Shown here piece by piece: positions 51,793-60,018 of a stretch of 64,000 nt of DNA. Below the pieces are notes generated by a model. The model saw only the letters and a list, made by a program, of their open reading frames with translations, had not been told where the DNA came from and ran no database searches. Numbering within the stretch: the first letter of the stretch is position 1; each line of letters begins with the position of its first letter. Source of the stretch: Microbacterium sp. AK009 (GTDB lineage: Bacteria; Actinomycetota; Actinomycetes; Actinomycetales; Microbacteriaceae); contig NZ_JACCCG010000006.1 of assembly GCF_013410955.1 (NCBI RefSeq), positions 248,001-312,000 on the forward strand, written 5' to 3'. A program made the position numbers and the translations under genes.

Positions 51793-52317
51793 ATGACAGA
51801 AAACCTCAAAATATACGAGCCCACCGATCTTGTACTCTTCGTTTGGCCCCGCCAGAGCGAGTTGGAGATCCGCGCCGGAGGCGCGCGCAGCCGGCAAGAA
51901 GCGGCGAGCAACGCGTGGGCGATGGATAGGACAAAGGCCGAGCGCGTCAGCGTCATCGTCTCCGTGTTCGACGACAGGATCATCGGCGCGTGGGCGGTTG
52001 CCGAGGCTCATCCAACGACCGCGACTCCGGAAGGGAAGACCCGGAAAGTCACCCGTGTGAGGTTCGACACCTATGTAGACCCGCGACTCAGTTACCTGGT
52101 CGGGCAGACGTCACAGCTGAAGCGCCGGCGGAACCCACAGTCCACCATCCAGCTCCGCGATCTCGACGGCAGCGACGTGCTGTTTGAAGAACCCACCGGC
52201 GAGCGCCAGCACGGCGTGGCCCGCCTCGGCGAGTTCACACTGACGGTAAGAGAGGACGGCAGCGCGGACCTTGTCTACCCCGCTACGGCCGCCGTCACCC
52301 TCCGGCCGTTGGGGTGA
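51793..52317 (+). CDS. Hypothetical protein, 174 residues, possibly PUA/EVE-like
   Basis: Starts at ATG 51793; the frame extends to 51748 but the promoter-like signal just upstream argues for the shorter form. No family recognised with confidence. The sequence AERVSVIVSVFDDRIIGAWA followed by VTRVRFDTYVD, then a YLVGQTSQLKRR segment, is reminiscent of PUA/EVE-like beta-barrels that bind modified bases, but this is only a resemblance. It is soluble, with no signal peptide. It is followed by a 247-bp gap in which nothing certain is seen, then the DUF262-AlbA_2 gene in the same direction. Confidence 0.55.
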   Translation: MTENLKIYEPTDLVLFVWPRQSELEIRAGGARSRQEAASNAWAMDRTKAERVSVIVSVFDDRIIGAWAVAEAHPTTATPEGKTRKVTRVRFDTYVDPRLSYLVGQTSQLKRRRNPQSTIQLRDLDGSDVLFEEPTGERQHGVARLGEFTLTVREDGSADLVYPATAAVTLRPLG

Positions 52318-52564
52318 GTGTCGACCATACGCCTCGATGCTCTGGCGCGGGCGGCAATGTTCATCATGAGTCGGGCTGCGCTCGCAAGTCGACCACGAAT
52401 CGTGCAGCCACACTCGCGAAGCGCGCTGAACCTGCGCCGCGAACTCCGGCACCGTGACACGAGGCCGCTCGGCCCGAGGCGCACCGGCTTGAACCGCGGA
52501 TCGCGCGCCATCGTCGGCGCGCACGCCATACTGAGCATCGACCTCTACAGACGAAGGAACCCGC

Positions 52565-54352
52565 GTGGCGCCAGCGACTACCGAACTGACTGTGCTCGGC
52601 CAGAGCCTGCAGAACCTCTACACGCAATACGCGGCCCACACATTCGTCGTCAATAGGCGGTACCAGCGAAAGCTCGTTTGGGCTGTCGAGGAGAAGCAGT
52701 CGCTGATCGACTCGGTAAGAAACAACCTTCCGATCCCGCTCGTCCTTCTTGCTGAGAACTCATCCTCGGGTGCGGCGCGGCTCGAAATTATCGATGGCCT
52801 GCAGCGGCTGAATGCGATCTTTGCGTTCATCGAGAACGAGTTCCCCTTCGGCGACGGCTACTTCGATCTCGAAACGCTCGCGGACACGAAGTTTAAGAGA
52901 GACCAAGGAGAGCTGACACAGCGGACGCCGGTGCTGGACCGTGCCGTGTGCCTAGCTATCGTCAACTACCAACTTCCCGTCTCGACTTATCGTTCCGCCA
53001 CTGAAGAATCAGTCGACGAGGTCTTCCGTCGCATCAACTCTTCGGGTCGGAAACTCAGCCTGCAGGAGATCCGACAGGCGGGTGTGACGTCCGACTTCGC
53101 GAACCTCGTCCGACGCATCAGCGCCAGCGTGCGAGGGGACGCGTCACTCTCGGACATCGTGCCGTTGGGAGAGATGCCAAAGATCAGCATCACGAACCGC
53201 GAGCTGCCTTATGGCATCTCGAGCGACTCGGTCTTCTGGGTAGCAAACGGGATTCTGGACAAAGAAGCAGTCCGCGAGTCCCGCGACGAAGAACTAGTGC
53301 TTGACATCCTTCTGGACCTGATCCTCGACCCGATTGCCGTGAGTGGCAGCGCGTATAGGAACTCCGCATACGGTCGGGACGACAACGCGACGACATCGGC
53401 GGGCGTAGTCAACGCGCGGCTGAGCACCCTGGGATTGGAGAACGTCGAGGAGAACTTTCTACTCACTCTTGACGTGATCAAGAGCACGATCGGCGCTGCA
53501 GAGAAGCCGTGGGCGTCGTGGGTCATCACACAGCAGAATCCGCGCGGCATTCCCCGCTACTTCCATGCGACTTTCGTCGCGATCTACGAGCTGCTGGTGC
53601 GGGAAGGATTGGAGGTGGCAGACCTCGCCGGTCTGACGAAGAAGCTGGAGCACTTCTGGGATGCTGACCTCAATATCCCGGCGGGCGGCGGCAACTGGGG
53701 AGCAAACCGCAAGCGACCGCTCTTCGAGTCCGTGAAGGCGATCCTCCGGCCGTTCTTCAAGGCGAGCGAGGATCCCATATCGGTTCGCGCAAAGGCGACG
53801 GCAACTGAGTTCGAGGTTGAGTTGCAGATGGCCCTGACCGAGCACGCCCTGTTCGAGCTCAAGCAAGGGTTTACAAGGCTCGACCAAACTAAGGCTTTCG
53901 ATGACAACGCGTTCGAGTCGGTGCTGTGCACCGCCGCCGCGATGGCCAACCATGGCCCGGGAACCGAAGGCTTCATCATCTTCGGTGTGGCTGACCGCGA
54001 CGAACATGCTGATCGCGTTGTTCAGATCTATGGAGTTCAGCCGTTGGCCGTGAGCGACTTCAAGATCACGGGCACTCAGCACGAGTTGACGGCGCTGAAA
54101 CGCAGCCGCGACGAGCACATGCGGTGGCTTGTGCAGCGAATCAAGGGTTCCAAGCTCGAGAACGCCTTCGCCTCCCATCTGGCAGGCACGTTAACGCTCT
54201 TCGAATACCGCGGGTATCTGATTTGGACCTTGCACCCGAAAGCTATGAGCACCCCGACATCTTGGGATGGCAAATTCTTCGTACGGGAGGGAAACTCGAC
54301 GGTGGAACTTACAGGGCCAGCCGTTATCGAGCTTTCGAGGCGCTACATGTAA
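52565..54352 (+). CDS. DUF262 protein fused to a Schlafen-type AlbA_2 domain
   Basis: 595 residues from GTG at 52565, with GAAGGAA upstream. Residues 25-165 are a DUF262/GmrSD-N (ParB-like) domain: RRYQRKLVWAVEEKQSLIDS and EIIDGLQRLNAIFAFIENEF, where DGLQR replaces the usual DGQQR nucleotide-binding motif, and FRRINSSGRKLSLQEIRQAG. Residues 200-400 are a helical DUF262-type middle region. Residues 420-595 resemble AlbA_2 (Schlafen): ALFELKQGF, CTAAAMANHGPGTEGFIIFG, and the terminal FFVREGNSTVELTG. DUF262 proteins are NTP-driven effectors against modified phage DNA, and Schlafen-type domains can cleave RNA. A defence role is inferred. Confidence 0.75.
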   Translation: MAPATTELTVLGQSLQNLYTQYAAHTFVVNRRYQRKLVWAVEEKQSLIDSVRNNLPIPLVLLAENSSSGAARLEIIDGLQRLNAIFAFIENEFPFGDGYFDLETLADTKFKRDQGELTQRTPVLDRAVCLAIVNYQLPVSTYRSATEESVDEVFRRINSSGRKLSLQEIRQAGVTSDFANLVRRISASVRGDASLSDIVPLGEMPKISITNRELPYGISSDSVFWVANGILDKEAVRESRDEELVLDILLDLILDPIAVSGSAYRNSAYGRDDNATTSAGVVNARLSTLGLENVEENFLLTLDVIKSTIGAAEKPWASWVITQQNPRGIPRYFHATFVAIYELLVREGLEVADLAGLTKKLEHFWDADLNIPAGGGNWGANRKRPLFESVKAILRPFFKASEDPISVRAKATATEFEVELQMALTEHALFELKQGFTRLDQTKAFDDNAFESVLCTAAAMANHGPGTEGFIIFGVADRDEHADRVVQIYGVQPLAVSDFKITGTQHELTALKRSRDEHMRWLVQRIKGSKLENAFASHLAGTLTLFEYRGYLIWTLHPKAMSTPTSWDGKFFVREGNSTVELTGPAVIELSRRYM

Positions 54353-54414
54353 CACCCACCTCGTGGGTACTTCCCGCTCGTCCCACGCTCGGAAATCCGG
54401 TCGCCCGGATCGTC

Positions 54415-54687
54415 TCACGTAAGGCGCACTACGACGAGCCGCGAGTTGTTTACCCACTCGCTTGCGTTGTCGGCTCCACGGCGCTCCCATCCACGGCCGG
54501 CGCTCAGAGTTGCGCCATTCAGGCTGATCGTGCCGTCGACGGGCTCAACGCCGACCCAAACCGCCACGGCGCCGGAGTGGATGTATCCGAGACCCGGGAC
54601 CTCGCGTTTCGCCTCTGGGTCGACGCCCGCGGCGCTCAACTCCTCAGCCGTAGCGTCGGCAGGCAGCAGCGCGTAAGTAGTCGTCAT
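54415..54687 (-). CDS. Hypothetical protein, 90 residues
   Basis: Starts at ATG 54687 (MTTTYALLPADATAEELSAA); TACGCT lies six bases upstream, a leaderless-type promoter. The longer frame to 54975 includes Arg-rich sequence that looks non-coding, though an ATG at 54765 cannot be excluded. The protein is soluble with Gly-rich loops (VPGLGYIHSGAVAVWVGVEP) suggestive of a small beta-rich fold. No family recognised. It is convergent with the DUF262 gene. Confidence 0.5.
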   Translation of the reverse strand: MTTTYALLPADATAEELSAAGVDPEAKREVPGLGYIHSGAVAVWVGVEPVDGTISLNGATLSAGRGWERRGADNASEWVNNSRLVVVRLT

Positions 54688-54882
54688 GGGGTTAGCGTAA
54701 TCGTCACCAATCCACGGGCCGGCCTGATTCCGGAGCACGGTGCCGCTTTCATTCACGGCGCGCATCAGGATCCGTTCTCTGCGACTCGGAGTGAGTGCCG
54801 CTCGGAGTAGACGCTCCTCAACGAGAAAATTGGGTCCGAACGCGTGTCGTCCGCGTGCGCGAGCCCGCTTAGGGTGATCCCC

Positions 54883-54906
54883 ATGGAACCGCACGAGCTG
54901 GTATGA
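54883..54906 (+). CDS. Seven-codon leader micro-ORF coupled to the next gene
   Basis: ATG at 54883 codes MEPHELV and stops with TGA at 54904-54906. That stop overlaps the ATG of the following gene as ATGA. TAGGGT (54870-54875) is seven bases before the micro-ORF start and there is no ribosome binding site, so the transcript would begin at the micro-ORF and deliver ribosomes to the next start by coupling. Interpretation inferred. Confidence 0.45.
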   Translation: MEPHELV

Positions 54907-55151
54907 CTCCCAACGAGATGGCCGCGACCGGCATGGCGCTCCTGACCGCCTACGTGCTGCGCGACAGGGAGGCATACGACGCGATCTTGACGGACGTCGA
55001 CAACCCGAGTCTGGCGATGGCCCTCCTCGGTCGCGGCGCCGAGGTCGTGGTCAATACGTTGGCGATGTCTGCGGGAGTGTCTAAAGAGCGGGCGCTCGAG
55101 CTGTGTGCCCAATCGGTTGCGCTCGTTGATCAGGACGATGCCGAAGACTGA
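54903..55151 (+). CDS. Hypothetical protein, 82 residues
   Basis: A small soluble, helical protein: MTPNEMAATGMALLTAYVLR, then DREAYDAILTDVDNPSLAMA and VSKERALELCAQSVALVDQD. No family recognised. The pattern of short amphipathic helices looks like a small all-helical protein. No ribosome binding site precedes the ATG; translation probably depends on the overlapping micro-ORF upstream. Convergent with the gene at 55206. Confidence 0.5.
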   Translation: MTPNEMAATGMALLTAYVLRDREAYDAILTDVDNPSLAMALLGRGAEVVVNTLAMSAGVSKERALELCAQSVALVDQDDAED

Positions 55152-55205
55152 CTTGCTGTCACATACGTGTAGGCCCCGTTATCGTGCACTGCACGTGAGT
55201 GAATC

Positions 55206-55733
55206 CTATCCCGCCGATCCGGGTTTGGGGCCCTTCGGCGAGTTCACATTGAGTCGCGAGTCGAGCGCCAAGAGGACCAACTTTTCGGCGGCCGCGATGC
55301 GCTCGCGTTTGGATGCTCGCGTCGAGAAGAGCACCGAGATGTCTTCATCGCCCTCCGCAAGTTGCATGGTTCGACGCATGGCGTGAGTGGAGGCCACCCA
55401 TGACTCATCGTCCTCCGCCATAGAGCTTGGCGTCGCTCCGTCCTCGCGTTCAAAATAGTTAGACGGCAGATAGAACCCCACATCGTCGGACCGCCACGGG
55501 GACGGCGCAACGCCGTCGGCTCGCGGCAACGGTCGCAAACCATGTTCGGGACTCCTGGAACGAAGCCACAACTTCATTCGTGCCCACCATCGGGCTGCCG
55601 CCGTCGCGCTGACGTCAGGCGTCGCGACGGCGACTGGAACGCCGTGCTTGAATTCTGAACGGACGTCAGTGGAGGTGTGGGGTGTCGCTTCCTGACCCTG
55701 ACCGTCCTGGGAAATTTGGTCTCTCATCGACAT
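55206..55733 (-). CDS. Hypothetical protein, 175 residues
   Basis: Unrecognised. Acidic and Ser-rich in the C-terminal half (REDGATPSSMAEDDESWVAS) with a more basic middle (ARWWARMKLWLRSRSPEHGL) that could be an amphipathic membrane-associating helix. No signal peptide. The start is 3 bp after the stop of the upstream membrane-protein gene at 55737, so the two are probably co-transcribed. ATG at 55733 or 55727 may be used. Confidence 0.5.
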   Translation of the reverse strand: MSMRDQISQDGQGQEATPHTSTDVRSEFKHGVPVAVATPDVSATAAARWWARMKLWLRSRSPEHGLRPLPRADGVAPSPWRSDDVGFYLPSNYFEREDGATPSSMAEDDESWVASTHAMRRTMQLAEGDEDISVLFSTRASKRERIAAAEKLVLLALDSRLNVNSPKGPKPGSAG

Positions 55734-55736
55734 GGC

Positions 55737-57212
55737 CTACGGCCCACCCATCGCCTTGTCATACGCAGACGCCGCAGTCATAGATCTCCAAGTCATGATG
55801 ACGAACTGGGCGATCGCGAACGCTGCCAACGCGATTCCTAGCGGCACATCGAGGAGTGTGAGCGACGTAGCTACACCTCCCAGCCAATCGGGTACCGAGA
55901 TCATCGACCGGATCGTGCCGCGGGTCAAGAGCCAGATAGCTGTGATCACAGCCAGGATCGTCTGGTTGAAGAGGATGAATCGTGGGAGAAACGGCGCGTT
56001 GAAAACCTCGCGCTGAGTGGTCGTGTTGTCGAGCGCGGCTGAGCCCAAGGCCACCAGGGCAACCAGCAGCTCCGGCGCGATGGACGACTGCTCCGCGCCA
56101 TGCATCAGAGACCACACGATCACAGAGGCCAGAATGAATGATCCCAGTGCCGTGCCCGCCCACGCGCGCCCGGTTGCGCCGGGTGGAACCTCGAGCAGTC
56201 TGAACGCTACGTACAACCGCGTGCGCGAACGGTTCCCGTTGCCAATGAATACATGTCCCGACGACCACCCGCCACGACGTGCGCTCCACCATGTCTTTCG
56301 CCTACTTGCCTTTCTCCGCACATTGCTGTTTGCGGCGCCCTGCACCCTACGGAGGTCATCGGCACTCTCGAGGACGAACTGCTCTCGGACGTAGTAACCG
56401 GCGATCGGTTCTAGTCGGAGCTCATAGTGCGAGGTGAGACGAGCAAGAGGCGCGTGGACGAAGAATAGACTCGCGGGAGCGCGGAACCATCTGCGCATCG
56501 AACGCACTAGCAACCAGCCGTACCACCGCGCCTCGCGTTCCTGGGAGTAGGAGTACCGAATCACCGGCGGCGCCTTACCCACGCGCGAGACCCGGACGAA
56601 CCGGTAGTACCTGTCTATGAGGATCTGGCAAAGCAGGAACAGCCGGCCCATCTCCTCCTCTAGCGCCGAGCCTGCGACTCCGACAGGAAAGCCTCTGAGA
56701 ACTCCCGTGGTGTCGAACAAGTTCACCATCCGTGCCGGCGCGGTTCGTGATTCGGGATCTGCAGACACCAAGCGAAGGAGCCTGGGGAGGGTCTTCGACG
56801 CAGTCTTGATAAGCCGCTTCTGAGCGGCTCCGGGTGTCTCCTCCAAGGCGTAGTCCACGACATTGAGGAAGCGGAACATAATCATCATCTCGCTAAGCCG
56901 CACGTGATCGTCGTGGCTCACGAGCTCAACTTGGGCCCCGTCAGCGCCGCTCGCGATATGCAACTCGATGAGCTCTCCCTTCCGCGGAGTCTGAATGGCA
57001 AAGAGCATCTCCGTCGCGTCCGCGGAGGATGGAAGTTCGCGTCCGAGATACATCGCAACGCGACGGGAAAGTTCGTCATCCTTGACGCGGACTTCCTCAA
57101 CTATCCGCTCGTACCATTCCTGCGGGTCCCGCAGTGCCGAAAGAGCATTCTCGACCAATTGCCAGTCGTCGCTCAGCAACAATGAACGTAGCTGCTCAGA
57201 AGTCTTCGGCAC
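55737..57212 (-). CDS. Large protein with four C-terminal membrane spans
   Basis: 491 residues, family not recognised. The first 330 residues are soluble and helical, with HEAT-like repeats possible at the start (LLLSDDWQLVENALSALRDP, LSRRVAMYLGREL). A very basic segment (RRKASRRKTWWSARRGGWSS) follows at about residue 300. The last 150 residues have four hydrophobic spans (GTALGSFILASVIVWSLMHG, APELLVALVALGSAAL, FILFNQTILAVITAIWLLTR, GIALAAFAIAQFVIMTW). A soluble sensor with a membrane-embedded C-terminus is a layout seen in some defence effectors. The downstream gene at 55206 is a likely partner. Confidence 0.55.
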   Translation of the reverse strand: MPKTSEQLRSLLLSDDWQLVENALSALRDPQEWYERIVEEVRVKDDELSRRVAMYLGRELPSSADATEMLFAIQTPRKGELIELHIASGADGAQVELVSHDDHVRLSEMMIMFRFLNVVDYALEETPGAAQKRLIKTASKTLPRLLRLVSADPESRTAPARMVNLFDTTGVLRGFPVGVAGSALEEEMGRLFLLCQILIDRYYRFVRVSRVGKAPPVIRYSYSQEREARWYGWLLVRSMRRWFRAPASLFFVHAPLARLTSHYELRLEPIAGYYVREQFVLESADDLRRVQGAANSNVRRKASRRKTWWSARRGGWSSGHVFIGNGNRSRTRLYVAFRLLEVPPGATGRAWAGTALGSFILASVIVWSLMHGAEQSSIAPELLVALVALGSAALDNTTTQREVFNAPFLPRFILFNQTILAVITAIWLLTRGTIRSMISVPDWLGGVATSLTLLDVPLGIALAAFAIAQFVIMTWRSMTAASAYDKAMGGP

Positions 57213-57450
57213 AGCGTCATCCTATTGATTCAGCCGGCGATGCCTTCGAGGAGGGTGCGGTGGGGCGATCGCGCGTCGCGGCTTCCCCGTCGATCGTCAT
57301 GGCACCCATGGTGGTGCGCACGGCCGACAGCCACCGCGACGCTCTGCAGGGCTGCACGCGGCGGTCCCTCGAACGCGCGAAGCCCGAATACGGATCCCCG
57401 GTCGTCACGAGTGTGCGCTCGCCATCTTCTCATCTGGCAGGATTCGAGTC

Positions 57451-58461
57451 GTGACCCCGCCTGCCAACAGCGCCCGCCCACCCCTCGTCGACTGGGCGCT
57501 CGAATACGTCGAGCCCGAAGCGCTCGGGATGAACGCCAAACGCATGGTTCCCACGAACCTTATGGACTATTGCCGGGCTGCCGCCGGCGTCGCAGCGCTG
57601 GACCCAACTAAGGTCCAGTTCGTGTTCTCAGGCGACGTCGCCACCTCGGTCCAGGAGCGGTTGCCGCCCGGGCCATACCGCGACTCCTTCAACCTCTCGC
57701 GCGGGGCGGGCACAATGGGCGCAAAGACGATGCGGGTGGACGACGAGGTGCACATCCTGTTTCCCGCGTGGCTGCTCTACGACGTCCGGTGGCTCCGCTC
57801 CGTGGATCCGCGAGACGAAGAGGGCCGCATCGCGAACGCGCCATTGCGGAAGCAGTTCACGAAGAGAATGGCCGCCCACGAGTCCGGGCATGTCGCGACG
57901 TTTCAGGCAGGGGAGGAGACAGAGCAGTTCGATGACGAGCCCACCGCGCGGCACGCCTTCCTTCACGCAGCGCAGCAGATCATCGACGGATACCGAGCCG
58001 AGCTCGTCGTCCCCGAATCGCTGCTGGTCTCGTGGGACCGCGAACTGTCTGTGGAGACGGTCACGCAGTTCCGCTCGTTTCTGGCCGAAGCGAAAGATGA
58101 ATACCCCCGCAGCCGGGACCGCAACGTGCTCGCGCACGCCATAGTCAACAACCATGCGCAGGCGCTGTGGAAGGTGCTCGCGTGTCTCGCGGCTGTTCGG
58201 CGAATCACCGGCACCGAGGTGGGGGCGCCGTTCCCAGGCACGGTCACCCGCACGCCCGAATGGTCCGAGACGCTGAGCGCGCACTGGGCACAGTTCGAGG
58301 AGGTGCTCTCCCGCGTCCCGTCGAGCCGCACCCGGATGTCGCCAGCCGAGCTTAGAGATCGCGCGTACGAGCTTGCAGACCTCCTAGGCGCCTGGCTGGT
58401 GACCTTCGGGTTCGTCTGGCAAGACTCCGAGGGCGCGGCATCGCTGAGACTCGCAGAATAG
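57451..58461 (+). CDS. HExxH (zincin-like) protein of unknown family
   Basis: 336 residues from GTG at 57451; CAGGAT seven bases upstream is a possible leaderless promoter. The segment KRMAAHESGHVATFQ contains an HExxH zinc-binding motif (His143, Glu144, His147). Glu184 in GYRAELV, 37 residues on, is a plausible third ligand. This resembles ImmA/IrrE-type and related small metallopeptidases, but the flanking domains (N-terminal 100 residues, C-terminal helices) are not recognised. It has no signal peptide, so it would act inside the cell. It is convergent with the PIN-domain gene, 147 bp apart. Confidence 0.6.
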   Translation: MTPPANSARPPLVDWALEYVEPEALGMNAKRMVPTNLMDYCRAAAGVAALDPTKVQFVFSGDVATSVQERLPPGPYRDSFNLSRGAGTMGAKTMRVDDEVHILFPAWLLYDVRWLRSVDPRDEEGRIANAPLRKQFTKRMAAHESGHVATFQAGEETEQFDDEPTARHAFLHAAQQIIDGYRAELVVPESLLVSWDRELSVETVTQFRSFLAEAKDEYPRSRDRNVLAHAIVNNHAQALWKVLACLAAVRRITGTEVGAPFPGTVTRTPEWSETLSAHWAQFEEVLSRVPSSRTRMSPAELRDRAYELADLLGAWLVTFGFVWQDSEGAASLRLAE

Positions 58462-58608
58462 ATCGAGGACGCGCGCGACGAGGTGAGTTGCCGGCAGCCG
58501 CCCTACGCGGCTTCCTTATGTCCGAGCCTTGCTGTTCGCGACGTACAGCTTCCGGGCATCGCGCGAACAGGGATCGTCCGCACCGCAGGCGCAGCGCCCG
58601 AGGAGAAG

Positions 58609-59646
58609 CTATTCAGTCTCTACCGACGCAAATGGTTCGAGCTCGAGGCCGCTGAACATCAGGCCCTCACGAGACACGGCGACATCGACGTGGCCGGAGG
58701 TTACGAAAGGCAGGACCACCCGATCTTCTTGAACTTCGACATCCCCGTCGGCGGATCGAACGCGTTGGAGAGCGAGCTCAACGTCAACGGTGGTGAAGAA
58801 GTCGGCCCTGAAGTCGCCCCGCTCCCAGTACTGTCTCACCTCGACCTCGCCCACCAGTGGTTCCCCGATGTCGGTTATGAACACTGCTGCCGTTTCACCA
58901 GCCGTACCTAGCTCGCGCGGCAGAAGGTCGCCGAGACTCAATTCCCAGAGCGCCGATTGCAGGTATCCGCTGATTTCGCCGCCGCTAACGGCAATGTCAA
59001 AGCCCTCCTGAATCTCGTCATGGAAGAGCCCTGGCACCGAGAACTCGGCGAGACTCTGTATCCAAAGGAACCAAGGATCCACTGCGCCGTACTCGGCCAA
59101 GTCATCAACAAGGTGTTGGTGGAGCTCGTCGCGTGCGTTTCCCTCCCCTCCGAAGGCGCGGCGATCCGCGCTCACAAACACGATGTCCTCGTTCTCATAG
59201 CGCTCATCGACCACTTCGAGCACAGACATCCAGTGGAGCGTGTCGCGATAGCCAGATCCGTTCTCGTCGAACGGACGCCGCCGGGCGATTGCTCGTCGCG
59301 CGACCTCGCGATGAGAAACCCGCGGGGCATCGATCATCGAGACTCCCACCGCCTCTAACGCCGTTCGAATGCGCTTCGGATACCTGCGCCCTTCCCTAAG
59401 CGCCGCCTTCTTTGCCCGCTCCAAGTGCCCCTGAACGTCGCGGGAAGCCTTTCGCCCGACTGCCTGGATCTCTACCGCTTTAGCCTCACGCACCCTTTGA
59501 TACGAGGCGATGGCTTCCTCGAGCGCGAGGGTAGGTAGCAGAACTTCCACCCTGCCGCCTTTCACCGCGTCGGCTAACTGCGGCCAAATGGCGCTTCGGA
59601 GCATCGGATCGGCGACGATCACGTTGGCGTCGAGTACGAGCAGCAC
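58609..59646 (-). CDS. PIN-domain protein (DUF4935-like nuclease)
   Basis: 345 residues. The first 165 residues are a PIN-like RNase domain: LLVLDANVIVADPML (Asp6, Asn8), LPTLALEEAIASYQR (Glu43/Glu44), a helical insert, NGSGYRDTLHWMSVLEVV (Asp135) and DIVFVSADRRAFG (Asp161). These supply the expected acidic Mg2+ site. This arrangement fits DUF4935. The C-terminal 180 residues are of unknown fold with many acidic residues and beta-strand character. PIN proteins of this size are toxins or defence effectors; no small antitoxin gene is adjacent. Confidence 0.78.
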   Translation of the reverse strand: MLLVLDANVIVADPMLRSAIWPQLADAVKGGRVEVLLPTLALEEAIASYQRVREAKAVEIQAVGRKASRDVQGHLERAKKAALREGRRYPKRIRTALEAVGVSMIDAPRVSHREVARRAIARRRPFDENGSGYRDTLHWMSVLEVVDERYENEDIVFVSADRRAFGGEGNARDELHQHLVDDLAEYGAVDPWFLWIQSLAEFSVPGLFHDEIQEGFDIAVSGGEISGYLQSALWELSLGDLLPRELGTAGETAAVFITDIGEPLVGEVEVRQYWERGDFRADFFTTVDVELALQRVRSADGDVEVQEDRVVLPFVTSGHVDVAVSREGLMFSGLELEPFASVETE

Positions 59647-60018
59647 GTGGCCAGCATATGAGTCGCACTCGCTGCCCCTCAGAGAGTGTCTTGATGCCGC
59701 AAGCCGTCGCCTCGCGAATCGGATGAGGCCAAAGAGGTCTCGAGTTCACGCGAGCGATGCGAGGGTCGGCATAGGAATGCTGCACGAACCGGTGATCTCC
59801 TGACTTAGCTTGCGCGAAGCGGCTCGCTCACCGAGCACCGCCCGTTTAGGGATCGTGGCAGCCTTTGGGCCCACCAGGGCGCCGGCTGCTTTGCCGAGTT
59901 GCCTTCTTCGACCAACTGACCGGCAATATGGACCACGGGGAGTGGTGCCGTCTATTCGCCACTTGCCCCGCCGTGCGGCGGGTCCCGTTCGTGTCGCCCA
60001 GCAGGAGGAACTTTTCGA
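59647..60018. other. Gap of about 370 bp without a convincing gene
   Basis: Short open frames exist on both strands but have no domain similarity, good starts or consistent codon use. CCCGCC-GTGC-GGCGGG (59967-59982) forms a tight 6-bp hairpin 36 bp before the next start. AGGAGG at 60003-60008 is the ribosome binding site of the next gene. Confidence 0.5.

Noticed and set aside
52275..52538. Frames in the gap before the DUF262 gene as a transposase remnant
   Set aside because: The Arg/Ser-rich translation has no DDE or HTH motif and there are no terminal inverted repeats.
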